A stretch of DNA of 64,000 bases, taken from Lasiosphaeria ovina. Its lineage: Eukaryota > Ascomycota > Sordariomycetes > Sordariales > Lasiosphaeriaceae. The notes below the pieces were generated by a model. The model ran no database searches. It was not told the origin of the DNA and saw only the letters and a program-made list of their open reading frames with translations. Positions 34,932-45,686 of this stretch are shown here, in pieces. Every line of letters begins with the position of its first letter. Position 1 is the first letter of the stretch. The stretch lies in assembly GCA_033439765.1 (NCBI GenBank), contig JAULSN010000003.1:1922001-1986000 (forward strand). Reading direction: 5' to 3'. Position numbers and translations under genes: made by a program.

Positions 34932-37903
34932 TCAATCGCGCCCCTCGCCCTCAGCTTCGCCCTTGCCGTGAACAAAGTCGCTCTCCTCGTCCGATACAGC
35001 GCCGCACAGGAAGTAGCCACCAAACACGCGCTCCTCGACGTCCAGATCGCACCAGACACGGCCGGTGCTCTTGCGCGCGGCACGGCGGAAGTAGATGCGC
35101 TTGGCCCACTTCCAGGCCTCGATGCCGGCGAAGAATAGGGCGGCGGCCACGAATACGATGCCCCATTCCCACGAGATGCCCGTGTGCCTGAAGACGGCAT
35201 GGTTGATGACAGGGTTGTACAGCGTCGGGAAGAGCGTGACGAAGCCGCCCAGGACGGCCCAGAAGAGGAACTGGTTCTGCCACACGTCGCGCACCCACTG
35301 CAGCAGCGCCAGCACCCTGCCCAAACCTTTCTTCTTCTGCCCAGCTTCATCAGCCTCGGAAAGAGGAGCAGGGTCGCGCATATAGAAAAAGGATCGGCGC
35401 GTGTCGACGAGCTCCTAGGCTAGGAACAGCGAGAACTAGGTTAGGCAAGCAAACGTGGTGGCGCGGGCACGGAAGACGGTCTCACAGGCGGGCGAGTACG
35501 AGTCGTTGCACTTGGCCCCGAGGTCGCCACCGCCCTAGGCGAAGACACGCGACACGAAGCTGGCCAGGCACAGCGCGGTAACCCAAGCCGTAGACGTGGG
35601 TGTCAGCGATAAATTCGCCCGTGAAGAGGACGTTGCCGCCGGCGTTGCCCGACGACGCCGGCGGTGGGGGTGGGCGGCGCATGATGTCGGGGGCGGCGCG
35701 CTCAAAGCCCAACCCCATGTCGGGCAGGCCCGACGTGATCATGATGATCCACGCAATGTCGACAGGGGCCAGCGGGAACACGGACAGGGAGTCGCCGTCC
35801 TTGAAGGCCAGCCCGATCAGCAGCGTGCACGCCTGCGCCACGTTCTCGGCCAACACGTGCAGCACAAACTTGTGGATGTTGTCGAAGATGCGCCGCCCCT
35901 CCTCGATGGCCGCCACTGCGTCGACGCTCTTTTGCCCAGGTGAAGAAGTGGTTACGTGGTACCGCGTACACACGCCGATGACGCGCTCCACGGCGCCCTT
36001 GGTGAAGACAAAGCTCGCGCCGCTGCTGCGCTGCCGCATGACGACGCTCATGCGCTTGACGTCGCTGTCGAACGGGAACTCGGCCACCTCGGTCCAGTTC
36101 TGCGGCTGCGGCTGCACACTGCTTTCACTGCTGCTGATGCTGCTGCTGCTGCTGCTGGTGTCGATTCCGCTGCTGTCGCTCCCGCCGTCAGCCACCAGCG
36201 CGAGCTGGTTCCAGCCGAAGCGGCCCGTAAACACTTGCAGTGCGATCTCGGTCGGGTCGCCGCGCGCCACCCACTCGCTTCCCCCGCCCGAGGGCTGCTC
36301 GTTGGCAAACACGGTCGCCAGGTTGGCGAGCGCGGCCGCTGCAAGGAAGTCGTCGAGCGGCGAGGACGAAGACGACGATGAGGGCGCGGATTTCTTGCTC
36401 GCCGCCAGAAGCAGCTCGGCAGGTGTAGTCGCCGCGCTCTTTCGTCTGTTGCTGCTGCATCGTTTCTGGCAGCTGTGTTGTTGTCGTGCTTGCCGAAGCT
36501 GTTCTCGCACGGCATGCCGGCCTCGAACCGCACGGCGCCAGCCATCGGGTTGAACGGCTCGCTGGTCGGCTCAACCGTGTACGTGCCGAGCGCGGGAACC
36601 CAGGCAACGCAGGCGACCATCTTGCCCTGGGTCGGCGTGCCCGTCTTGTCGGTGCAGATGTCCATCACGGCGCCCAGCGCCTCGAGGTTGCACAGGTTGC
36701 GCACAATCACGTTGCGCTGCACCATGCGCTTGGTGCCGGCGGCCATGGTGATGGTCAGCACAATGACGAGCGAGGCCGGGATCATGGACAGGCCCGCGGC
36801 GACGGCGTAGATGACGACCTCCTGCGACGCGTGGAAGCGGTTCGCGGCCAGCACCACGATGGCGCACACCACCGCGGCGCCGAACAGCGCCATGGCCAGC
36901 TTTCTCAGCTTGCGCTGCAGCGGAGTGCCGACTCTTACGCCTAGGAACCGCCCCACGGCGTCGCCCAGCGTCAGCGTGTACGCCCCGAGATAGCGGTGGG
37001 CGCCGGCGCGGCGCCTGTCGGCCCGCCGCTTGACCGGCCGAACCCGTACGCCGCCGCCGCCCTCGTTCTGCAGCGCCGCCGCGATGGCTCCCAGCTCCGT
37101 GTGCGCACCCGTCGCTAACACGATGCCCTTGGCCCGGCCGTTGGTCACGTTGGAGCTGCTGTACGCGATGTTGAGCCGATCGCCCTGCCCCGTGGCGTCG
37201 GCGAAGACGCTCGTCTCGGACTTGCGCACCGGCAGCGACTCGCCCGTCAGCGCCTCGTCCGTCTCGAAGTTCTTGACCTCGATCAGGCTAGCGCGCAGCT
37301 GGTTGGCGAATCAACAACCGTTTCCCACTCAAACAAGAACAACCGGGGGTCTTGTTATGGATGTATCTACCTCAAGTCCGCGGGCACGGTGTCGTCCGTC
37401 TTGACCTCGACCAGGTCGCCAGGCACGAGCTCGCCCAAGGGCACCACGATGGCCTCGCCGGCGCGCACGACAGTAGCAGTAGGCGAGCTAAGCGAGCGCA
37501 GCGAGTCCATAGTCTTCTCGGCCGAGTACTCCTGGAAGAAGCCGACGACAACATTGAGCAGCACGACGGCGGCCACGACGCCGCCCTCGATCCACGGCCC
37601 GATGCCGAAGCTGACGGCCATGGCCAGAATCAGCACCAGCGTCATGGCGTTGGCGATCTGCGCCACCACGATCTTGAGCGGCTGCACGCCCTCGGCGTCG
37701 TCCAGCTCGTTGCGCCCGTACTCGCTGCCGCCAAGCCGCCGCTGCGCCTCCCCCCGCGACAGCCCTGTCAGCACGTCGTCGCCCGTCTCCGCCGCCACCT
37801 GCTGCTGCGTCAGCGCGTGCGCCGGCTGGGTTAGGGCTCGGTTGGATTAGCCCGAGGCGTGGGGCTCGGCTGCGGCCGATGTTTTGTTTTGGGATTTCGC
37901 CAT
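34932..37903 (-). pseudogene. ENA: ENA-type cation P-type ATPase, inactivated
   Basis: ENA pumps export Na+, Li+ or K+ across the fungal plasma membrane. The gene starts at ATG 37903, but TAA at 37849-37847 interrupts the N-terminus, just before RALTQPAHALTQQQV. VGFFQEYSAEKTMDSLRSLS and DEALTGESLPV are typical ENA. The phosphorylation motif reads DKTGTPTQGKM, with Pro replacing the invariant Leu. A frameshift near 36.45 kb follows, then the nucleotide-binding domain (FTKGAVERVIGV) with a poly-Ser insert. The sequence then jumps at about 35950 directly to EEGRRIFDNIHKFVLHVLAEN, which deletes the hinge with TGD and GDGxND. Near the C-terminus TAG occurs at 35537-35535, 35438-35436 and 35417-35415; the last two replace Trp in the conserved LTWxxLxLAWE stretch. 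No function is possible. Confidence 0.9.
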
Positions 37904-38573
37904 TGTTGCCGGTGGGCTAGACTCGAGTAGTATAACTTGGACAGATTGGATTAATGAGGTAGAGCGTGTCGTTGTTTCCACGCTGACCTTGGATCCCGAT
38001 GCGGACGATGCGATAAACAGAAGAAGCTCAAGCCGAGCAGACGGAACGGGGGGAGTGGCGTGCTTAGCAATCTGGCAACAGAACGGGCGGCCATGATGTC
38101 TTGGAAAGCGCCCGCCAAGCCCGCGGCCAAGACGTTGGTATCCGTAGCTGAGCCGAGGCCAAGACGTTGGTGGCGAAGGATGGGCTTGATTGAACGGGTA
38201 AGGGGTTCAGGATCCCGTGCTCTTGGCTCTCCGGGAGGAAAATGGCGTCGACCTGCAAACCAAAACACACGCGACGGACGTGAAATCCACACGCGAAGTG
38301 GCGCCCCGAATCTCCACCGCAATCATCATTTACGTCATATTTTCTCGAACCCAGCTCCGTACATCGCGCGCCTCCGAGGTTGTTCTGTTCAGACTCTTCG
38401 AAGAGGGTACAAGGTGAATCCTAGGAATCACGGCCAACCGCCCCTCCTGCGTCGAGCTGGCTAGCCAGATTGCTCATAATTGGCCGGTTTTTCCCGGACG
38501 TAGAATCCCGAGTCGAATCGATTTCCTCCCACAAGACTTCACAGACACTCTAGACGCCATCCATACTTCGACC
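37904..38573. other. intergenic; short block shared with 41.3 kb
   Basis: No gene. The stretch at about 38278-38325 (CACACGCGAAGT-GCGCCCCGA-TCTCCACC) recurs at about 41307-41358, upstream of the second copy of the unknown tandem family. The duplication therefore included upstream DNA. Confidence 0.6.
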
Positions 38574-39084
38574 ATGTTCCCCAGAAAGTCCACACGGGCT
38601 GCGAAACGAATCCGGCGCAATACTGCCGGTGCTGACACGCCTGCCGATATCAAGGTTGATCCCGACGAGGACTCTGTCGACTTGTTCGCGGTCATACCCA
38701 AAGACATCATGGCCGCGGATACGAGCGAGCCAGACGTGTCCGATAGCTCCGCAGACGTGTCCGACAGCTCCGCAGACGTGTCCGGCAGCCCTACTCATGA
38801 GTACGGTAGCTCCACTGACGAGCGAGATGTTGGTGATGTCTTCGACGAATCCGCGATAAATACGATGTATCCACCCCGGAGTCTGGAGAGGTTGATGGGC
38901 CTGTATATCCTATTATGGTCGGTGGGAAGCTGCGTCACATTCCAGAGCTGAGCTTCCTTGAACAGGTTTGGGGCACTGGCCTTGATTCTGGCTGTTATTC
39001 ATGCAGTCAACCGTTCAGCGTTCGACGGCTCGTCCCACCCGATGAAAGGATTGTGCGAACAGTCTCCTTGGGTGATGGTGACGT

Positions 39085-39133
<49 letters not shown>

Positions 39134-40899
39134 CGTCGTGTTCGAACCTGCTCGCAGTGAATGGCATCCGGAGCCCATTCAGCTACGCCCCATTTCGCCT
39201 GAACCCCTCACTCGGCACTCACGGTGTATCCGTGAGAATAGGCTGGTCTACCTTCCTGTGTACTCCACTGCCCACCCCACCGTGTTTGCGGCGACGAACA
39301 AACACGCGACCTTCCCTGAACAGCCTTCAGCCAATACCGCGCCGCAGATTATCAAAGCCACGGTACGAACGATCCTCCAAGTTCTCAAGGCACATGACAT
39401 GGGCAACAGAATAGAGATATGGCATGAGTATTTCAGCAACCCCCGATGGCTCGGCAAGTCCAAAGGGTTTTTTTATCTCACTCCAATCTCCGCTGGATAT
39501 CAGTCGCGCTCCGCAGTCCAACTTAGCAGTGTAAATTCCGCCCAAATACTCTCTCTTTACCAAGAGACATCCAGAGAGCGATTCATGTGGGGGTTCGACG
39601 CTCTTCTGAAAGCAAAATGGGGTTCGGGGGATCCGGGCGACAGGCTTGCCATTCTCATGAGCGGCAAACTCCTGGTAACCGAAGACTTCGTGATCTTCGA
39701 TGCGACCACACTATTCAAGAGACTAGCCGAGGACGCCAGAGAAGTAATCTATTTCGATTCCGGACCAGCCCCAGTCCCGCACACGTGGGGCCAAAGCTAC
39801 CACGCTGCAGCGAGGTCGCTTTTCAATTTGGAATCATGGGCGAACCTCCCCGTTGAAAACCGTACTCTGTCGCGCGCCCTGCACACAATGCCGTGGCTAG
39901 ACACGGATGCGGAAGATCATCTTCATAACCTATCCGAGCTCCTTGATCCCCAGCCCCCGAACCCACTGGACGGCTTTGAAGAGTTTCATGACTTTGCGAT
40001 CCGCGCCCTCACCAATGACAATGACCTCTCTCCACTCCTGAGGATACCGAAGAGAGCCGAGAAGCCTGACCCTCGCGCCCCTCCCTTCAGGATGTGAATG
40101 GGACCTTGGTATCTATGGCAGCCCGACCAAGCGGCAGGCTATTAAGCACAGGAAGATCAAGCCCAAGTTCGAGTTCGTCGGCGTAATTATGGACTGGGAA
40201 CTCTTTGATCTCTCGGAGCAGCGGCAAACGCACGAGATCTTCTGTCAGGCCATTTTAAGCATCGAACTGATGGGTTACGCCAGGGGGCCAATTACTTAGT
40301 TCCTGCAGGCCATCGACCGCATCTTCCCCGCCCTCGAGGATCTAGAACGCTCGACGCCCCGGGAGTTTCATACCAGGTGGCCACATTCAGAGGACATTTG
40401 GACGCAGGCCCGGAACATCCTCGGCCGCACCTGGAGCGAGAAGGACCGCCTGTTCGACGCCACGGCCGAAACGGGGCGGGTCAGCGACACCAAGCTCGCC
40501 GTGGCCAAGAGCCTGATACACACTATGTTCCTGCGACATGACGGGCCCAACAAGCACGACCGGCTGCAGTACACCTGCGACGCCTTCCGAGCTCGTGCCA
40601 AGCTCCACGGCCGCGTCATCGACGGCCTAGCCGTGGTCCAGTGCCTTAGGAGCCACTGGCACTTATATCACCTTACGTGCTGGGAGACGCCCAGGGCCAA
40701 AAGCGCCAAGCTGTACCGCATCCCCGGCCTCACCTTTAGCGAGACTGTGCTCGACGGGGTCGGCATCGTCGTGTCCGAGGGGAAAATCATCGGACGCATG
40801 ACGTACGGGGCTTCGCCCTGCGATAAGGGGTCTGGCTGTCGGGTTACCAACGAGCTGGTGCTTGGGTCGGCGAATTTGGGGACTGACGAAAGAAACTAG
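38574..40899 (+). pseudogene. unknown tandem family, copy A, broken
   Basis: I do not recognise the family, but it is clearly related to the sequence at 42177-44346. An acidic, Ser-rich N-terminus (38574 onward) shows DVSDSSADVS repeats. The conserved VWGTGLDSGCYSC block lies in another frame (about 38870-39090). The frame returns within a (TCCCTG)8 repeat and runs to 40097, including SLFNLESWANLPVENRTL and LSPLLRIP. TGA at 40095-40097 is followed by a shift to a third frame (WDLGIYG, FVGVIMDWELFDL, YTCDAFRARAKLHGRVIDGL, HLTCWETP, GKIIGRMTYG). That frame holds TAG at 40297-40299 and ends at 40899. One frame change could be an unseen intron, but the TAG and the shifts together indicate a dead copy. 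Confidence 0.7.
39085..39132. repeat. (TCCCTG)8 hexanucleotide repeat inside copy A
   Basis: Eight perfect copies of a hexamer, encoding Pro-Val or Cys-Pro repeats depending on frame. The reading frame on either side differs, so slippage or indels here may have contributed to breaking the gene. The second family copy has no such repeat at the matching place. Confidence 0.9.
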
Positions 40900-42176
40900 A
40901 AGCGCACGAGAGAAGTTTGAGCGCGGTTGCTGTTGTAGTGTCTAATGTGTAATAATTCATCCCCCTGCGGTTGGGAACAGTGGCAATTTGTAAGGACTGG
41001 TCGCAAAGGCTGTCACATGTGCCTCTTGTTATGTAAATAACACAAGTCGCAAAAGTCTCAATAACGATATACATTTCACTAACGAGTTAGCTGTTGGGGG
41101 GGGGGGGGGGGGGGGGGGGTTATATGTACAGTTACCGGAGATCCAGGCAACAGGTATTCCGCACGCTAGGTACTCCGTATCCGTGTAATTATTCCATGCA
41201 GGGGAAAGGTTCCCGGTAACCTTACGGAAGTAAGTTACTAGACCTAAATCTAGCTAAGTTTGTTCGCCCTAACTAGGCCAAAGCTTTTGCGTCCGGTGGA
41301 ACCCAAGCAGACGCGACTTGAAACCACACGCGAAGTCACGCCCCGACTCTCCACCTCTGCTGCCTTCGGCCTGCTAACTTGGAAAACAGATCTATGGTTG
41401 TACCGAACCTTGGCGGCTCTGGGCCGTTCAAAGTTTGGGTGTGTGGAGCGGAGCGGTCGGCCAGCCGGATGCGAGAACCTTTCGTGACCAATCAGTCTAT
41501 ATATCTCATATTGAAGTTATACGTTGCTTTCTCAAATGCCTTATTGACGCCTTAGAACATGTGAAATTGCACCAATATCACCCCCCAGTCAAGGTTGTAT
41601 CTGCCCTTGCTGCTGTTGGAATCTTCGATGGCAGAGGTGCTCGCCACGGTAGTAGCGGCGCCATGAGCAGGGCGAGGATCAGGGTCACCCACCACGGTAG
41701 GTTGGTTTTAATTATTGAATTCTCACGGTGTTAGCTACGTAGTTTGCCAGGTGCCGTCCTTACCTAGAGATCCGTCCAAGTATGTCAAAATCCCCTGCAT
41801 TGGCTCTGAAGATCGTTATCTTCCTACGCTGTGGAAGATTAGCGTGTTGACCAGGCAGGTGGCGTCCGTAGTCTAACCCCTTTTTAGGACGTTTCTTGCC
41901 CTTTTCTACCCCACCAACCTCACAGTAACTTTTTCCCACCCCCCACCTACCTCGGGGGTAGCCCCCATGCCAAACATTCAACATTATCTGCACTCCAGAC
42001 ACGGTCATTGCAGCGGCAGATCTTCACGTCGCAGCCCTTAACTCCGCTACCAAGCTCCATTGGCACTTAGCATCGCGAAACCGGAACCAAATCTTAACCC
42101 GCAACCGGAATTGGCAGCTGCAGTCGGCCTCACACTAAAGCAACCAGCTCTCTACTATTTATGGCTCGATCGAAAA
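40900..42176. other. intergenic between the two family copies
   Basis: No gene is supported. It holds a 24-base G run (listed separately) and, at about 41307-41358, the duplicated block also found at 38278-38325. Confidence 0.6.
41096..41119. repeat. poly-G tract, 24 bases
   Basis: An uninterrupted run of 24 G on the plus strand, long enough to fold into a G-quadruplex and to be unstable in replication or sequencing. Its exact length may be an assembly artefact. Confidence 0.85.
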
Positions 42177-44346
42177 ATGGCTCCCACTAATGCCCCGCGG
42201 GGTGTTACGCGATGGCGGTCAACTAGTGTCGCCTCGAGCAGCCTTGTCGATGAAATCTACGTCAAGGCCGAGCCGGAGGACGAGGGCGAAGACGGCGTCG
42301 TCCCACAGGCACAAGGTGACAACCAGGTCGCCGCTCGCCAAGTTGCCACCCAGGCTCCAACCCCAAATGAGGCCAAGAGTCTATACACGATATTTGTCGG
42401 CGAAGAAGAGCGAAAGCTTCCGCAGTCCAAATTCCTGGACTCCGTCTGGGGCAATGGTTTGGATTCTGCCTGCCACACTTGTGGCAGGGAGTTTGAGTTT
42501 ACCCCAGGCAACGAGAACAGCATTTGCCGAACCATTCAGCTCGCATCGTCGCAGACCATCCAGCAAGAGGATAAGATCACACACCCTGGCTTTGATGTCT
42601 GTACCTTTCGCATCATCGACCGCCATCTTGGTTGCGTCGACCAGCACGAGCCTCCCGTCTCCATCTCGCTGCAGTTTCACGCTTCCGTAGCCATGGCCAA
42701 AGACTCGGGTCTAGGCAATCCTTTCGACCGTGAAGCGGCAAGATTAGTGCACCACACGATAGCTGATACCTTAAAGGCTCTCGCAGAATACAGAGATTTC
42801 TGTGACCCGGAGATATTGCACGACTATCTGAGTATTGCCCTTTGGCACCCCAAGATGGGGAGATTCTGCCACAAACCATTCAGCCCCGGGAGATATTTCC
42901 CCCCTATTGCTCTCCACTGGTATGACGTGCCCTCGGCCTCCCTCGCAGCCTTGTGCGAATCCGGGGACGCATCGCCGTCAAGGTTCTACAACGGGCTGCT
43001 GAGCTCCCTGAGTTCCGGCTAGTTCAAGAGCATGCCGGGAAGGCTTTACTACTGTCGGGCCCGTGACGTCATAATTATCAGCAAGGACCTCGCGGTTTTC
43101 AGGGCCTCCCATATTCTCAAACTTATATCTTGGAAGACCAGGAACTACCTATATGGCCCTCCGTGTATAATCAGTCAAATAGACGACGACCCCTTCAGCG
43201 GCGACCCCATAGCAAAACAGGCAGCCAAGACGTACCAGATGGCAAAGAGCACCCTGTTCAACCTCGAGTCGTGGTGGAGATTGCCGGAGAAGTCTCGTAC
43301 GCTTCACGCCGCGCTACACTACCTCGGTTTCGAACCAGACTAGGGCCGGGATCAACACCTCAAGGCATAGTCTAAGCTAATTGGTGTCGCTCCGGAATTC
43401 CACAATTACCCCTTCATCTACATATATCGGGTTGCGGTTCAAGCCATGGCCAAGGGGGACTACTCTCCGCTCCTGATGATACCACTGGGTGTGACGAAGC
43501 CGGAACCGGGCGCTCTATGGCTGCGTCCCCATTCTCAACTTACCTGGGATCTCGGTATTTGCCGGTTCATCGGCATCCACGCGGCTCCTTCCTTCTGTCA
43601 TCAAAGACGGAAGATTTCAGCCAACAGTCCAGTTTGTGGGCACGGTTATGGACTGGGAGTACTTTGACCTTGGCGAGAACCTCAGGTACTGCAATATATT
43701 CTGCCAAGCTGTCGCAAATATCCTGTCAGTTACCCGCGATGACGTGCCCACATTTCTTCACGCTATCGGTCGTCTATTTCCCGACTACGAGGACGACGAA
43801 ATATCCCACCAACTGATCGGTCAGTGGTCTACTGACTGGCATCACCGCTGCGACAACGCGGTTCGTCCTCTGTTGAAAAGCTGGTTACACTCTGTCGCGC
43901 AGTTCGACTTCGCCGACCCGGCGCAGCCGTACGGTCCCCAGCAACTGAAAATAGCGAAGCTGATTATCCGGGTCCTGGAGCTCCAATGCTACAGTCCCCT
44001 ACAATTCGCGCGGCTCCGATACACTTGCGATGATATGAGGGCACGCTTGGAGAGATATGGGCGTGTTATGGATGGCATCGCGCAGATCCAGTGCGTCAGG
44101 GGCCACCGACAGATATTCCACCTCACCTGCTGGGAACCCCCCAAAACTAAGGCTGCCAAAGTCTACCGGCTGCCAAATATCAAGTTTCCCGAAACTGTAC
44201 GAGGTGGAGTAGGATTTGTAATGTGCGATGGAAAAATCATCGGCAGGATGACATCAGGAGTTCAGCGCCAGTCGTCCAGATGCAGCATCTTTGGCTGCTG
44301 CGAGACTGTTGCTGTAGACCTGGGGTCTGCAACCTTGGACGAATAA
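42177..44346 (+). pseudogene. unknown tandem family, copy B, broken
   Basis: This is the paralogue of 38574-40899. From ATG 42177 comes an acidic N-terminus (VKAEPEDEGEDG), then VWGNGLDSACHTC, which matches copy A and adds a CHTCG that may bind metal. The frame is cut by TAG at 43020-43022, 43341-43343 and 43368-43370, with homologous sequence continuing in frame after each (TLFNLESWWRLPEKSRTL; YSPLLMIP). A frameshift at about 43.5-43.6 kb leads to the C-terminal part 43636-44346: FVGTVMDWEYFDLGEN, YTCDDMRARLERYGRVMDG, HLTCWEPPKTKAAKVYRLP and GKIIGRMTSG. The C-terminal half alone is a clean frame of 236 codons and could be expressed. No known domain is recognised. Confidence 0.7.
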
Positions 44347-45686
44347 TTGCGAGGCCAGCACAACCTTGCATGAACTTTTTCTTGTACCAGTGGTTTTGAT
44401 AGCTTTGGTGTCTGGTCCTGGACTTGGACGGCGTTTTTGGCGAACGGGAACTCATAATATAACAACTAATTACCCCCCACACTTGGTCACATATATAATT
44501 ACCTACCCAATACAGTTATGTTTTGTGCCAGACTTGAACTATCCGAGTTGAACAGAATGCCGAGTGGTATTCTCAAGTCTAGACCTCATCTCGGTGTCTC
44601 CATTATCTGAATCGAGCCCGCGCTCTACACACGACGACCCGCTTTGGGAGCCAAACACGCCAGCACGATCGCGGCAGCGCCACTTGCAACAGAACGGATA
44701 ATGGAGTCATTCTCAGAGACTGGATATGCGGAAAAGCGAAGGCAAGGAAATGGGGGCTTTGAATGTGGGCATATGAACTAGTGTAGGGAGGAAACAACGT
44801 AGCAACCTTCCAGCGCAGGAACGATCATCTTTCTTCGACGCTCGACACCACGGAAAAAGCGGTATCCAAACCTGGAAAACGCTAGGGCCTGACTTGGTGT
44901 AACAAACATGCTTCACCAAGCGGCTAATTTTCTTTGGTTCGGAAATGAAACGCGGAAGACTATGTAGACTGATTTAGCTACTGAGCAGCTTAAGACCCGC
45001 TTCATCTCTTTGATAGAGCATGGGGCATTGAAAATGTACGGGCCCGCGAGGGGAGAAGGAGATTGGCAGGACATGTCCATGACTCACAAGACAGACCTAA
45101 TTAGGCCAGAAAAGTGAAGTTTTGCAGGGCGTTTGTTCTGACAGCCAGGTCCAACTTTCCGGAGCAATGCTCAAATAAAGTGCAGTGCCCCAAGCCAACT
45201 CGTCTATAGTGTCAGGTGTCGGAAGAAGCCGCATTTGAGCCACAACTGGGCGCAGGTGGCGTATATGCTAGGCCACCTACGGCCTAGGCAATGTAAGCCG
45301 TATGCCGCTCAAAGCTACGGTATCAAGGCTATGCCCACCTTTCTTTCTTCTTCCTAATACAAGCACTCTTTTGCCCTGATTATGCATACCGTTGTATGTG
45401 ACATCAGGCCCTTCGTCCCCAAGTTTTTTCTGCCTGCATGCCTTCGCTACCGCCCCGACCGACCCACTTCCTTCTTCCTACCTCCATTTCTACTTCCTAC
45501 TTCCCGCTTACAACTTCACCTGTCGCTCGGCACCGCAGACTGAAAATTTCCCTCGTAACCTGCTCTCTTTCCACCTCAACTCCTCACCTTGTGAGCTTCT
45601 CGCCGTCAAGATCATCAAGTCGTTGCGCACTGCGAATTCACCGCACCCTTTCACAAATCCAACCCAGAATTCCACACCAAGACACA
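44347..45686. other. intergenic; leader of the SRR1-like gene
   Basis: No supported gene. A pyrimidine-rich CT stretch at about 45.42-45.55 kb precedes the next gene and looks like a fungal promoter or 5' leader. Confidence 0.6.
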
